Below, piece by piece: positions 1 to 9,635 of a stretch of 64,000 bases of DNA. The position numbers were made by a program, and so were the translations under genes. How positions within the stretch are numbered: the stretch's first letter is position 1; each line of letters opens with the position of its first letter. The notes beneath the pieces were generated by a model. It saw nothing but the letters and a program-made list of their open reading frames with translations, ran no database searches and had not been told where the DNA came from. The DNA is from an uncultured Acidobacteriaceae bacterium (GTDB lineage Bacteria > Acidobacteriota > Terriglobia > Terriglobales > Acidobacteriaceae): assembly GCA_903904755.1 (NCBI GenBank), contig CAIVDV010000069.1, positions 16,616 through 80,615 of the forward strand. Reading direction: 5' to 3'.

Positions 1-1
1 C

Positions 2-817
2 TGGGCAGAGTCGCAACCCCATCCGCTCATCCACAACGCGCTGCAATCCACATCCACACTCGCACCCGGCGGCAACATGGAAGGCAAGGAAACCCGCTTC
101 GGCATCGCGGAAAGCGCGCTCTTCGCCACCATCACCACCGACGCAAGCTGCGGTGCCGTCAACTCCATGCACGACAGCTTTACGCCTCTCGGCGGCATGG
201 TCGTTCTCACCAACATCATGCTCGGCGAGGTCGTCTTCGGCGGCGTCGGTGCAGGTCTCTACGGCATGTTGATCTTCGTCATCCTCTCCGTCTTCATCGC
301 CGGACTCATGGTGGGCAGAACCCCCGAATATCTCGGCAAGAAAATCGAGGCGTACGACGTCAAGATGGCCATGCTCTACGTGCTCATCTTCCCGCTCATC
401 ATCCTCTCGCTCGCCGCCATCTTCGTCATCTCTCCCAACATCGGCCTCAGCAGCCTTGCCAACACCGGCCCGCACGGACTCACCGAAATCCTCTACGCGT
501 TCACCTCCGCAGTCGGCAACAACGGCTCCGCATTCGCCGGGCTCAACGCCAATACCTGGTGGTACAACGTCACCCTCGGCGGAGCCATGCTCGCCGGCCG
601 CTTCCTCATGCTCATCCCTGTGCTCGCACTCGCCGGCAACCTCGCCCAGAAGAAGAGCGTCCCACCTTCTTCCGGTACATTCCCGGTCAACTCGGCCCTC
701 TTCACCACGCTCCTCACCGGCGTCGTTCTCATCCTCGGCGCGCTCACATTCTTCCCGGCACTCAGCCTGGGCCCCATTCTCGAACACCTCCTGTTGCGCT
801 CCGGCCAACTCTTCTAA
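2..817 (+). CDS. kdpA: Potassium-transporting ATPase subunit A, C-terminal part (5' truncated by window)
   Basis: KdpA is the K+-binding, pore-forming membrane subunit of the high-affinity KdpFABC pump. The frame is open from base 2 with no start codon in the window, so only about the last 271 residues are present. The family-typical [11 protein letters not shown] stretch lies near the visible beginning, and the selectivity-filter-like segment [11 protein letters not shown] appears at about visible residues 170-180. At least four hydrophobic spans follow. kdpB starts 64 bases after the stop, in the usual kdpA-kdpB-kdpC order. The identification is secure; the N-terminal half lies outside the window. 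Confidence 0.95.
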   Translation, partial: WAESQPHPLIHNALQSTSTLAPGGNMEGKETRFGIAESALFATITTDASCGAVNSMHDSFTPLGGMVVLTNIMLGEVVFGGVGAGLYGMLIFVILSVFIAGLMVGRTPEYLGKKIEAYDVKMAMLYVLIFPLIILSLAAIFVISPNIGLSSLANTGPHGLTEILYAFTSAVGNNGSAFAGLNANTWWYNVTLGGAMLAGRFLMLIPVLALAGNLAQKKSVPPSSGTFPVNSALFTTLLTGVVLILGALTFFPALSLGPILEHLLLRSGQLF

Positions 818-881
818 GCAGCGACTGCAGCGGCCGTTCCCCAACACGCATCGACACAACCATACATACGGACAAGGTGCT

Positions 882-2918
882 ATGAGCGACAAGAAAACCA
901 GCCTTTGGAACCCCGAAATCCTGCGCCAGGCATCGCTGGATTCATTGAAGAAACTTGACCCCAGAACCATGGTCAAAAATCCCGTCATGTTCGTCGTCGA
1001 AGTCGGCTCGGTACTCACCACCGCGCTGCTCGTCACCGACTACCTCCACCATCGCCCCGGCCTCGGCTTCAACCTCCAGATCACCCTCTGGCTCTGGTTC
1101 ACGGTGCTCTTCGCAAACTTCGCTGAGGCCATGGCAGAAGGCCGCGGCAAAGCCCAGGCAGATACCCTGCGCAAAGCCAAGGGCGAAACCATCGCCCAGC
1201 GCTACACCGCCACCGGCGAACTCGAATCCATCACCAGCAGCCTCCTCCGCTCTGGCGACGTCATCTACGTCGAGGCAGGCCAGTTCATCGCCGGCGACGG
1301 CGAGGTCATCGAGGGCGTCGCCTCTGTCGACGAGTCCGCAATCACTGGCGAATCCGCTCCCGTCATCCGCGAAGCCGGCGGCGATCGCTCTGCTGTCACC
1401 GGCGGTACACGCGTCCTCTCGGACTTCATCAAAGTCCGCATCACATCCAACCCCGGCGAAACCTTCCTCGACCGCATGATTGCCCTCGTTGAAGGCGCAA
1501 CCCGCCAGAAGACGCCAAACGAAATCGCCCTCAGCATTCTTCTTTCCGGCCTCACCATCGTCTTCCTCCTCGCCGTCGTCACCTTGCAGCCCTTCGCCAT
1601 GTACTCGCACGCGCCGCAGACTGTCTTCGTGCTCGTCTCGCTGCTCGTCTGCCTCATCCCCACCACCATCGGCGGTCTTCTCTCCGCCATCGGCATCGCC
1701 GGCATGGATCGTCTCGTGCAGTACAACGTCCTCGCCATGAGCGGCCGCGCTGTGGAAGCTGCCGGCGATGTCAGCACACTGCTGCTCGACAAAACCGGCA
1801 CCATCACTCTGGGCAATCGCCAGGCCACTGCCTTCTACCCCGCACCCGAGGTCTCCGAGCAACATCTCGCTGACGCAGCGCAACTCAGCTCGCTCTCCGA
1901 CGAAACCCCTGAAGGCCGCTCCATCGTCGTCCTCGCCAAAGAGAAATACAATCTTCGTGGCCGTGATATTGCAGAGCATCACATGACCTTCGTCCCCTTC
2001 ACCGCACAAACCCGAATGTCCGGTGTGGATCTGCCTGGCTCGCGCATCCGCAAGGGCTCTGTCGATGCCATCACGCGCTTTCTGGAAGAGCAGGGAACAC
2101 ATCTTCCCCAGAAGGTCCGTGAGCAGGTCGATGAGATCGCACGCGCCGGCGGCACCCCTCTGGTCGTTGCAGAAAACGCATCCGCACTCGGCGTCATCTA
2201 CCTCAAAGACATCGTCAAAGGCGGACTCAAAGATCGTCTCGCGCGCCTTCGCGCCATGGGCATTCGCACCGTTATGATTACCGGCGACAATCCTCTCACT
2301 GCCGCTGTCATCGCTCGCGAAGCCGGCGTCGACGACTTCCTCGCTGAAGCAAAGCCCAAAGACAAAATGGATCTCATCAAGCGCGAACAAGCCAAAGGCA
2401 AACTCGTTGCCATGACCGGCGATGGCACCAACGACGCGCCCGCACTCGCGCAGGCAGATGTGGGTGTCGCCATGAACTCCGGCACACAGGCAGCCAAAGA
2501 AGCCGGCAACATGGTCGATCTCGACTCAAACCCAACCAAGCTCATCGAAATCGTCGAAATCGGCAAGCAGTTGCTCATGACCCGGGGCGCCCTCACCACC
2601 TTCTCCATCGCCAACGATGTCGCAAAATACTTCGCCATCATTCCGGCCATGTTCGCAGGCGTCTTCCCTGTGCTCAACGCACTCAACATCATGCATCTCG
2701 CCACGCCGCAGTCCGCAATTCTCTCTGCGGTCATCTTCAACGCGCTCATCATCATCGCGCTCATTCCGCTCGCGCTCAAGGGCGTCAAGTACGAGCCCAA
2801 GGCCGCTGCCGTTCTGCTTCGCCAGAACCTGCTCATCTACGGCCTCGGCGGAGTCATCGTACCCTTCTTTGGCATCAAGGCGATTGACCTCATCCTCGTC
2901 GCCCTGCATCTCGCATAA
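882..2918 (+). CDS. kdpB: Potassium-transporting P-type ATPase subunit B
   Basis: This is the catalytic subunit that couples ATP hydrolysis to K+ uptake in KdpFABC at the inner membrane. The protein has 678 residues, close to the usual 680. The phosphorylation motif DKTGTIT (Asp about 303), the actuator motif TGES, and the hinge motifs [10 protein letters not shown] and [12 protein letters not shown] are all present, with hydrophobic spans on both sides. The frame is open far upstream inside kdpA, but ATG 882 gives the correct N-terminus (MSDKKTSLW) and normal length. kdpC follows after 30 bases, so kdpABC form one transcription unit. Confidence 0.97.
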   Translation: MSDKKTSLWNPEILRQASLDSLKKLDPRTMVKNPVMFVVEVGSVLTTALLVTDYLHHRPGLGFNLQITLWLWFTVLFANFAEAMAEGRGKAQADTLRKAKGETIAQRYTATGELESITSSLLRSGDVIYVEAGQFIAGDGEVIEGVASVDESAITGESAPVIREAGGDRSAVTGGTRVLSDFIKVRITSNPGETFLDRMIALVEGATRQKTPNEIALSILLSGLTIVFLLAVVTLQPFAMYSHAPQTVFVLVSLLVCLIPTTIGGLLSAIGIAGMDRLVQYNVLAMSGRAVEAAGDVSTLLLDKTGTITLGNRQATAFYPAPEVSEQHLADAAQLSSLSDETPEGRSIVVLAKEKYNLRGRDIAEHHMTFVPFTAQTRMSGVDLPGSRIRKGSVDAITRFLEEQGTHLPQKVREQVDEIARAGGTPLVVAENASALGVIYLKDIVKGGLKDRLARLRAMGIRTVMITGDNPLTAAVIAREAGVDDFLAEAKPKDKMDLIKREQAKGKLVAMTGDGTNDAPALAQADVGVAMNSGTQAAKEAGNMVDLDSNPTKLIEIVEIGKQLLMTRGALTTFSIANDVAKYFAIIPAMFAGVFPVLNALNIMHLATPQSAILSAVIFNALIIIALIPLALKGVKYEPKAAAVLLRQNLLIYGLGGVIVPFFGIKAIDLILVALHLA

Positions 2919-2948
2919 CTTCAGAGCGCACTACCAAGGAGAACAGCA

Positions 2949-3524
2949 ATGCTTGCAATACTCAAGACATCACTTCGCTACACGCTCATCACTACAGTGC
3001 TGCTCGGCCTCGCATATCCCATGGCCATCACCGGCCTTGCGCAACTCCTCTTCCCGCATCAGGCATCCGGCAGCCTCGTCATCAAAGACGGCCGCATCAT
3101 AGGCTCATCCCTGCTCGGTCAGTCCTTCACCAGCGACAAGTATTTCCACCCGCGCCCATCCGCTGCAGGCAATGGATACGATGCTGCAAACTCCGGCGGA
3201 TCCAACCTCGCGCAGTCCAATCGCACTCTGGTCACGCGCATCCAGGGCGATATCGACAAGCTCTCGGCACAGAACGGCGGCAAGCCAGTCCCGATTGATC
3301 TCGTCACCACATCCGCCTCTGGCCTCGACCCCGACATCAGCCCTTCCGCCGCGTACTACCAGATCGCGCGTGTCGCCGCCGCGCGCGGAATTCCAGAAGC
3401 GCAGTTGAACTCGCTCGTCGCATCGCACATCACTGCAAGAGATATCGGAGTGCTCGGCGAGTCCAGAGTCAATGTGCTCGCACTCAACATGGATTTGGAT
3501 GCAACAGGGAAGAAAGGGAACTGA
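2949..3524 (+). CDS. kdpC: Potassium-transporting ATPase subunit C
   Basis: KdpC is the single-span accessory subunit that stabilises the KdpFABC complex and raises its ATP affinity. The 191-residue product has one N-terminal membrane helix (about residues 10-32), followed by a soluble domain with the family features GSLLGQSF, YFHPRPS and a C-terminal SGLDPDISP motif. ATG 2949 has a good ribosome-binding site (AAGGAG, 7 bases upstream). It is the last gene of the plus-strand kdp unit and meets the kdpE gene tail-to-tail 23 bases later. Confidence 0.96.
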   Translation: MLAILKTSLRYTLITTVLLGLAYPMAITGLAQLLFPHQASGSLVIKDGRIIGSSLLGQSFTSDKYFHPRPSAAGNGYDAANSGGSNLAQSNRTLVTRIQGDIDKLSAQNGGKPVPIDLVTTSASGLDPDISPSAAYYQIARVAAARGIPEAQLNSLVASHITARDIGVLGESRVNVLALNMDLDATGKKGN

Positions 3525-3549
3525 GGCGCCGGGGGTGCGCCTCCCTTTC
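3512..3549. terminator. Bidirectional terminator candidate between kdpC and kdpE
   Basis: Perfect 7-bp stem GAGGCGC/GCGCCTC around a 7-base loop, extended outward by GAAAGG/CCTTTC with a four-base bulge on the left arm. It overlaps the kdpC stop codon and just reaches the kdpE stop, so it could end transcription from both sides. There is no long T tract. Confidence 0.5.
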
Positions 3550-4282
3550 AGTCCTCTTCTGCGCTCGGTGGCGGAACCACTGTCGGATCATCCGTAAACC
3601 GATATCCAACATAAGCGTCCGTCAGCAGATAAATCGGGTTCGAAGGATCGTCCTCAATCTTCTTCCGCAACTGCCGGACAAACGTGCGCAGGTAGTCAAT
3701 CTCATCGCGATACTCGCCACCCCACACCGCAGTCAGCAACTTCCTGTACGTCACCACGCGTCCAGCGTGCGTCATCAGGAAGAACAGAATTTCGTATTCC
3801 TTGCGAGTCAGGTGTACTGCCTGTCCTGCCTTCGTCACACTGCGCCGCACCGGATTCAAATGAATCTCGCCAATCGTCAGCGGCGTATCTTCCTTCGGCT
3901 TCGGTTCCTGCGCCCGCCGAACCGCGGAACGGATGCGTGCAATCAATTCGCGCGTGCTGAAAGGCTTGGTCACATAGTCGTCTGCGCCAATCTCCAGCGC
4001 CTCAACCTTCTCCTCTTCGCCATCTCGCACGCTCAGGATAATCACCGGCAACCGCGGCAATCCGGCGCGAATCCTGCCCAGCGTTGCAATCCCGCCAATC
4101 CCTGGCATATTGATATCCAGCAGCACAATATCAAACGTCGCGCCACGCAAAATCTGCAGCGCTTCTTCCCCTCGCGAAGCCTCCGTCACCTGGAACCCAA
4201 GCTCCATCAGCGGTGGCCGCAGTGCCCTCCGAATCGAACTTTCATCATCCACTAAAAGAATCCGAATACCACCGGATGTCAT
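3548..4282 (-). CDS. kdpE: KdpE-type response regulator (OmpR family)
   Basis: The 244-residue protein has an N-terminal receiver domain (LLVDDE acidic pair near residue 10, phospho-acceptor Asp in LLDINMPG at about 55, conserved Lys in VTKPF) and a C-terminal winged-helix DNA-binding domain (about residues 140-235, with LTRKEYEILFFL and the recognition-helix region). It is expected to activate kdpABC under K+ limitation or osmotic stress. The start overlaps the stop of the upstream sensor kinase gene by four bases (ATGA), so the two are translationally coupled. Unlike the enterobacterial kdpFABCDE order, this pair converges on kdpABC. Confidence 0.92.
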   Translation of the reverse strand: MTSGGIRILLVDDESSIRRALRPPLMELGFQVTEASRGEEALQILRGATFDIVLLDINMPGIGGIATLGRIRAGLPRLPVIILSVRDGEEEKVEALEIGADDYVTKPFSTRELIARIRSAVRRAQEPKPKEDTPLTIGEIHLNPVRRSVTKAGQAVHLTRKEYEILFFLMTHAGRVVTYRKLLTAVWGGEYRDEIDYLRTFVRQLRKKIEDDPSNPIYLLTDAYVGYRFTDDPTVVPPPSAEED

Positions 4283-6027
4283 ACCACAACTCCTTCCTCT
4301 TCCTTTGTTGGTATTGCCGCATAAAACGTGGTGCCTTCATCCGCATCGCTCGTCACCCACACATGCCCGTCGTGCTGCAGCGCGGCACGCTTCGCTACAG
4401 AAAGCCCAATGCCCGTGCCAGGCGCAAGATGACTCGATGCCGAAGACCGGAAGAACCGATCAAAAATTCTCTCCCGCTCCGCAATCGGAATCACCGGGCC
4501 AAACGAGTGAACAGAAAGAATCGTCTCCGTCAGCGTCTGCTCTGCGCTCACCGTAATCGGCGAGGCCATGTTGGCATACTTGCCCGCATTCTCGACATAT
4601 TGCATCAGAATAGAAGAAATCAGTTGCCGGTCGCAGCTCAGTGTCATCTGGTCACTCGAGAATCGAAACAGAACCTGCATCTCCGGCTGCCGCTGTCTCA
4701 CACTCTCGACAACCTCTTCCACCAGCCCGTTCAAATCCACATCCGTGATGTTCAGGCCCACGTCTTCCGCATCCAGCCGCGCCGTGCGCAGCAGCCGCGT
4801 AGTCAGCTCATTCAGCAGTCCCGACTGCTCATCAATCAGCGCCACCAGATCCCGCTGTGCCATCGTCAGGCTGCCCATCTCTTCCAGCCCTGTACTCGCC
4901 GCACGAATCGCTGTCAGCGGAGTCTTGTACGCATGCGCAAGACTGTCAAGCACGGTCGTGCGCAACTGCTCCGCCTGCCTCTCCGCCTCCACATGGCTCT
5001 CGTTCAGGAACGCGCGATAGCGGTCAAACGTCACCGCCACCAGCGATGCGATGGCATCATTCGTAAGCGGTGTCGTCGTCCCCTTCAGCACAACAGATCC
5101 AATAGGCAGGTTGCCCATCCGCAGCACCCGCCGGCTGATCCCAGTCTCGGCGTTGTCGTCTACTCTGCCAAAATAGAAAACGCTTTGCGCCATCTCGCGC
5201 GCATCCAGGCCCCACTCGCCGGCTTCGTATACCTGGTGCAAGTCTGCGTCATAAATCGCCACCGCATCCGCATCAAATGTTGCCTTCACCAGCGCCGCCA
5301 AACGGCTCCCCGGCTCCTCGTGCAAATTCATCTGCAGCGTCGCGCGCGTGAACTCATACAGATCTTCAATCTGGTCACGCCGCAGCTCAGCCTCTTCCGC
5401 ATGGCGCGAAGCCTGCGACGACAAATGGCTCACCACCAGTGCGGTAAGAATGAATGCGATAAAAGTAACGGCATTCGCCGGATCAGCGACAGGATTGTCA
5501 CCACCCTGATGCACCGTCAGCACACTATGCACCACCACCGCCGTGAGAGAAACCACCACCGCCTGCCAGAATCCGCACAGCAGCGCCGTCGGCACCACAA
5601 TCAGGAGATACAGCAGTGTCGCCACCGGCAGCAGCCATCCCGCCATATGCACCAGAGACGCAATCAGCCCAACCAGCAGCATCCCCAGAAGCGTCTCGAA
5701 GACAAACAGCAATATCTTCAGCGAGCTTCCAGACCGGAAGCGGTGATACCGCGGAATTCCATTCGGAGTCGGTGCGCTTCCCTGCGTTCCGGTGCCGCCA
5801 CCGCTCGCTTCATCGCCAGCGCGCTCGTTCAGCGGAACCTGGAACATCAGAAATGGTGCAAGCATCCCCGGCGCAAATGGCGTGTGGTCGAAAACTGGAA
5901 TCAGCTGCGGCATGGGAACGAGCAGCTTCCTCTCAAGCCAGGCAAGCATTCTCTGGGCCAGCAAATGAGGTTTCCATAAAGATGGAAAGATATTCTCCAA
6001 ATTTCGGTCAGATTGCTGGATGTCCAT
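4279..6027 (-). CDS. kdpD: Short KdpD-like sensor histidine kinase (DUF4118 membrane domain)
   Basis: The 582-residue kinase is partner to the coupled response regulator. Visible parts are a non-conserved N-terminus, a membrane region of about four helices (residues 100-195, DUF4118-like), a GAF-like segment, a HisKA dimerisation helix with the phospho-acceptor in LAHAYKTPLTAI, and an ATP-binding domain with an N box (YVENAGKYA) and a G box (GTGIGLSVAK). Full-length KdpD is about 900 residues, with N-terminal KdpD-sensor (Walker A) and universal-stress domains. Both are absent, and no disrupted remnant is visible upstream. The H box carries Ala where Glu or Asp is usual. The start has GAGG seven bases upstream. 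The kdp role is inferred from location and from the DUF4118 fold. Confidence 0.85.
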   Translation of the reverse strand: MDIQQSDRNLENIFPSLWKPHLLAQRMLAWLERKLLVPMPQLIPVFDHTPFAPGMLAPFLMFQVPLNERAGDEASGGGTGTQGSAPTPNGIPRYHRFRSGSSLKILLFVFETLLGMLLVGLIASLVHMAGWLLPVATLLYLLIVVPTALLCGFWQAVVVSLTAVVVHSVLTVHQGGDNPVADPANAVTFIAFILTALVVSHLSSQASRHAEEAELRRDQIEDLYEFTRATLQMNLHEEPGSRLAALVKATFDADAVAIYDADLHQVYEAGEWGLDAREMAQSVFYFGRVDDNAETGISRRVLRMGNLPIGSVVLKGTTTPLTNDAIASLVAVTFDRYRAFLNESHVEAERQAEQLRTTVLDSLAHAYKTPLTAIRAASTGLEEMGSLTMAQRDLVALIDEQSGLLNELTTRLLRTARLDAEDVGLNITDVDLNGLVEEVVESVRQRQPEMQVLFRFSSDQMTLSCDRQLISSILMQYVENAGKYANMASPITVSAEQTLTETILSVHSFGPVIPIAERERIFDRFFRSSASSHLAPGTGIGLSVAKRAALQHDGHVWVTSDADEGTTFYAAIPTKEEEGVVV

Positions 6028-6139
6028 AGAGAAACCTCGTCAAATCGGCGGAAGATGAAATCTTCATTATTTCCTTATGGCTTCTTTGTATTCATAGTAT
6101 CAACTTCAACGGACATGAGGCTGGCTTGCGTACTGCAGT

Positions 6140-6184
6140 CTTTCGGTCACTACGGCAAACAACTTTCGTAGCACTGACAGAAAG
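6140..6184. repeat. Imperfect inverted repeat upstream of the porin gene
   Basis: The arms CTTTC-g-GTCA-CTACG and CGTAG-cac-TGAC-ag-AAAG pair across a 12-base centre in the 275-base gap between the divergent kdpD-like and porin genes. It could be a protein-binding site or a leader hairpin. The rest of the gap shows only a weak possible promoter for the kinase gene on the minus strand (TTGATA and CATAAG, 18-base spacing). Confidence 0.35.
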
Positions 6185-6302
6185 TCCGAGACGCAACAGC
6201 TTCGAGACAATCTCATGACGTTCAAGCCCGCAGCCCTGGGTCCCTGGCCCAGCCGGTACGCGCAACACATTTATTCAAACCTTTTCTGGAGGATGGAACT
6301 TC

Positions 6303-7493
6303 ATGATGGCTTCAAGGAATCAGGTACTGAAAGGTGTAGCGGCAGCGGTTCTCTCCGTTGCCCTCACCGCAGCGGCGCAGACAGCGCCCGCTCCCGCCCC
6401 GGCGCCCGCGGCACCGGCCGACGCAGCTCCTGCAGCCCCCACCTGGAGTGTAGGCTCCATTGACTTCTCCGGCTTTGTAGATGGCAACTACAGCTACAAC
6501 GCAAATCGTCCGGCGGCGCAGCACGGCGGAAATCAGCTCTACAACTTCGACTCAAACGCGGATACATTCAGCCTGGAGGCTGCCAAGCTCACCATCAACC
6601 ACGACCCCGATCCAATCGGCGCGCACGTTGACCTGCTCTTCGGTACCACCAAAAACACCGTCCTCGGTTCCTTGAGTGACAACGACTTTGTTGAGCAGGC
6701 CTTCATCAGCTTCAAGCCCGCCAAGGCTAAGGGTTTTGAGGCGGACTTCGGCCAGTTCGTCACCTCCGCCGGCGCTGAAGTCATTGAAGCAAAAGATAAC
6801 TGGAACTACTCCCGTTCGCTCCTCTTCGCATGGGCAATTCCTTACTACCACTTCGGCCTCCGCACCTCCATGCCCCTTACCAAAACCTGGACTGCGGGCG
6901 TTCAGGTCGTCAACGGATGGAACAACGTCACTGCCAGCAATGGCGGCGTCACCGTCGGCATCACCAGCGCGCTCACCAAGCCCAAGTACACCTGGAGCGC
7001 CAACTACTACACCGGCCCCGGAAACTACAGCACGCAGAAGGGCTACACCAACCTCATCGATACCACCCTGTTGCTGACGCCCACCGCTAAGTTCAGCGCG
7101 TACATCAACTACGACTACGGGCAACACAACCTGGCCGCCAAAGAGGTTGCCTATGGCCTCAAGCCTCACTGGCAGGGCATTGCCGTTGCCGCTCACGAAC
7201 AGGTCACTGGCAAGGCTGCTCTCACCCTCCGCGGTGAATTCTTCAATGATCCCCAGGGCTTCTCCACCACCGCTCGCCAGAATGTCAGCGAGTTCACCGG
7301 AACCTACGAATACAAGTGGGTTGAGGGCCTCCTGAGCCGCATCGAAGTTCGTCGCGACCAGTCCTCCGTCGGCTTCTTCTCCAAGGGCAACACGGTTGCT
7401 TCCATCAACGACTCGGGCTATGCCTCCGGCGGCGTCAAGGGCCAAACCACCGTCACCGCAGGCTTCATCGCTTTCTTCGGTCCCAAGCGCTAA
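6303..7493 (+). CDS. Outer-membrane beta-barrel porin, putative (BBP2/OmpL-like)
   Basis: The 396-residue exported protein has a signal peptide (residues 1-26, cleavage near AQTAPA), an Ala/Pro-rich linker (about 27-48), and then a barrel of alternating polar and aromatic strands (for example FSGFVDGNYSY, NYDYGQHN). It ends GFIAFFGPKR, as expected for a last strand. The composition resembles the putative beta-barrel porin-2 family, common in Acidobacteria. ATG 6303 (followed directly by a second ATG) has GGAGG ten bases upstream. It lies just before an amino-acid permease and may supply substrate to it across the outer membrane; that link is inferred from position only. Confidence 0.75.
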   Translation: MMASRNQVLKGVAAAVLSVALTAAAQTAPAPAPAPAAPADAAPAAPTWSVGSIDFSGFVDGNYSYNANRPAAQHGGNQLYNFDSNADTFSLEAAKLTINHDPDPIGAHVDLLFGTTKNTVLGSLSDNDFVEQAFISFKPAKAKGFEADFGQFVTSAGAEVIEAKDNWNYSRSLLFAWAIPYYHFGLRTSMPLTKTWTAGVQVVNGWNNVTASNGGVTVGITSALTKPKYTWSANYYTGPGNYSTQKGYTNLIDTTLLLTPTAKFSAYINYDYGQHNLAAKEVAYGLKPHWQGIAVAAHEQVTGKAALTLRGEFFNDPQGFSTTARQNVSEFTGTYEYKWVEGLLSRIEVRRDQSSVGFFSKGNTVASINDSGYASGGVKGQTTVTAGFIAFFGPKR

Positions 7494-7700
7494 GCGCTGT
7501 CGGTATCCACTTCGGCGGCCTGCTTCATCGGCAGGTCGCCAACAACTCCGGGCTCTCCCACTGGGCCTGGAACGAAACCTGAATCCATCATGCTGCGCTG
7601 GGGCTCGAATACCCACTTTCGAGCCGGCTGCGAGAGGTATCAACATTCGCCGGGCCCTAAGGCCAGGCCGCAACCGACTCTCAATCACAGGAGAATGCAC
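7494..7700. other. Porin-permease intergenic region with two hairpins
   Basis: This 207-base gap holds two good stems. One is GGCGGCCTGC/GCAGGTCGCC (7514-7540, one G-U pair, 7-base loop), 20 bases after the porin stop. The other is GGCTCGAA/TTCGAGCC (7602-7625, 8-base loop). Neither has a T tract. The first may be a weak terminator or an mRNA-stabilising end; the second would sit in the permease leader. Confidence 0.4.
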
Positions 7701-9479
7701 ATGGCAGAACCTACCAACACTGGCGAAATGAAAGCCACACTGGGATTGACCGGCCTCACCAGTAATGCAATGGCGCTCATCGCTCCCGGCGCCTTTCTCT
7801 GGCTCACCTTCTACATCCAGGCAACCACCGGCGCCACAGCTCCTGATATGTGGTGGGGCATCATCGCCGCTCTGTTGCTCTGTCTTGCCACCGCCGTCTC
7901 CTACGCTGAGATCTCCAAGCTCTACCCCGGCACCGGCAGCAGCTACTACTACGCTGAGCAGGCGCTGCTCTCCAAAGACAAGGTCTTCAAGTACGCCCGC
8001 CTCTCCAAGTTCATCGTCGGCTGGGGCTCCCACCTGTACTACTGGGTCTATCCCGGCGTCATGGTCGGCACCACCGGCATCTTCGTGGGCTACATCACGG
8101 GATTCTTCTTCCCCAACTTCATCAGCGGTTCCAACCCCGGCCCTGTCTTCATGGCCCTGGTTGCCATCGTCTTCTCCTTCTTCGTAGCCTGGATCGCCCA
8201 GAAGGGCGCAAACGCCTCCACCGCCGTCAATCTGGCCATCAACATCATTCAGATTTCGGCCCTCGTTCTCTTCGCGTTCCTCGCCATCGGCTATCGCATC
8301 AACCACCCGGAAGGCACCGCCGCTTCGCAGTATGATGCCACCACGCTTGCCACCTACTCCTACGAATTCGCTACAAAGGCTGACGGCACCATCGTCCGCG
8401 ACAGCAACCAGATTCCCCAGCCTTCCCTCGACAAGGCCGGCAAGCCCGTGCCCTTCCACATTGCATACCCTGAGAAGGAGCCGGCCACCGGCAACTTCCT
8501 CACCCACGCCAAGGCCTCCTCGGTCATCAAGCCTCACAACTTCAGTTGGATCATGATTCAAGCCACCGTCGCCATTCTGATTCTCGTCGGCTTTGAGTCG
8601 GTAACCTCCATGGGTGCTGAAGCGAGAAATGCCAAGCGGGATATCCCGATTGCGGTTATCGTCTCGCTCCTCATTCAGGGGCTGGTCTGCTATCTGATTG
8701 AATACTTTGCAGCCAACTACTTCCTCAACTCCGGTTACACCATGGTCAGCGCGACCGGTTCCGCTGCTCCTATCGGCGACATGATGATTATGGTCGGCGA
8801 TTGGCTACTCGGCCCCGGCAATGGCAAGTACTTCATGATGGGCGAAGCGCTCACCGTATTCCTCGCTCTCATCGGCACCACGCTCAGCTGCATGAACACC
8901 GGCGCACGCGTTACCTACGCCATGGGCAAGGACGACGAAGCTCCCGAGCACTTTGGCATGTTGCACTCCAAAACACTGTCCCCGACTCGCGCCATCTCAA
9001 CCCTTGCGATTATCTCCGCATTGGTCGGCGCCGTCGCGGTTATCTTCCCGTTCGCTGACGGCGCCGCGCCTACTGACGCAACCATCGCCGCCCTCCCGCA
9101 TGGCATCTTCTCCAGCTTCGGGTACCCCAGCCACGACATCCTCGCCGCGATGCCTAACTCCCTGCTGGCCATCACCCTCACCTCCAACTTCGGCACCTTC
9201 ATCCTTTACGCACTCAGCTGCGCACTGTGCATGATTGCCTTCCACAGCCGGCCTGATCACAGCTTCCTCAAGCACACGCTCATCCCCGGCTTTGGTCTGC
9301 TCGCTAACCTTGGTTGCATGGCCTTCTATCTCATCGGACCCTTCATGGGCTACGGTACTTGGAAGGAACCCTTCACCGCACTCGGGATCGCAGCCGCCTG
9401 GGGCCTCTACGGCGGAATCTACTTCCTCCGCAGTTCCAAGAAGAAGGGCAAATCTGTCCTGCTGACCACAAAGGCATAA
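7701..9479 (+). CDS. APC-superfamily amino-acid permease
   Basis: The 592-residue integral membrane protein has about 12-14 helices. TM1 carries SNAMALIAPGAFLWL, the unwound-helix region typical of APC carriers, followed by YAEISKLYPGTGSSYYY. The middle segment GFESVTSMGAEARNAKRDIPIA is the classic APC TM6 region and intracellular loop. A roughly 80-residue polar loop between about residues 205 and 285 is larger than in most family members. ATG 7701 is chosen over upstream in-frame codons because AGGAGA lies 8 bases before it. The substrate cannot be read from sequence; glutamine synthetase 2 kb downstream makes an amino acid or amide plausible. Confidence 0.85.
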   Translation: MAEPTNTGEMKATLGLTGLTSNAMALIAPGAFLWLTFYIQATTGATAPDMWWGIIAALLLCLATAVSYAEISKLYPGTGSSYYYAEQALLSKDKVFKYARLSKFIVGWGSHLYYWVYPGVMVGTTGIFVGYITGFFFPNFISGSNPGPVFMALVAIVFSFFVAWIAQKGANASTAVNLAINIIQISALVLFAFLAIGYRINHPEGTAASQYDATTLATYSYEFATKADGTIVRDSNQIPQPSLDKAGKPVPFHIAYPEKEPATGNFLTHAKASSVIKPHNFSWIMIQATVAILILVGFESVTSMGAEARNAKRDIPIAVIVSLLIQGLVCYLIEYFAANYFLNSGYTMVSATGSAAPIGDMMIMVGDWLLGPGNGKYFMMGEALTVFLALIGTTLSCMNTGARVTYAMGKDDEAPEHFGMLHSKTLSPTRAISTLAIISALVGAVAVIFPFADGAAPTDATIAALPHGIFSSFGYPSHDILAAMPNSLLAITLTSNFGTFILYALSCALCMIAFHSRPDHSFLKHTLIPGFGLLANLGCMAFYLIGPFMGYGTWKEPFTALGIAAAWGLYGGIYFLRSSKKKGKSVLLTTKA

Positions 9480-9518
9480 ACAGCCTTCCCGGTCCACAGG
9501 TCAAACCAACCGCAACTC

Positions 9519-9574
9519 CGAGTGGCATTCTCCTCAGCTGGCATCCCATCGCCCGCAACAGAGAATGCCACTCG
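9519..9574. repeat. Perfect 14-bp inverted repeat
   Basis: CGAGTGGCATTCTC (9519-9532) and GAGAATGCCACTCG (9561-9574) are exact reverse complements around a 28-base centre, 40 bases after the permease stop and 60 before the phosphatase gene. As RNA it forms a strong stem-loop, but no T tract follows. It may be a terminator, an RNA-processing site or a small palindromic repeat element. I saw no second copy in the window. Confidence 0.6.
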
Positions 9575-9635
9575 CCGGTTTCCTATATAACGGAATCAGA
9601 CAACGGATTACTGGTACAGCAGAGGCCATTCCGCA

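Noticed and set aside
4213..5979. A 588-codon plus-strand open frame across the kinase gene
   Set aside because: Arg/His/Gln-rich shadow typical of the antisense of a GC-rich gene; the minus strand has clear HisKA and ATPase motifs.
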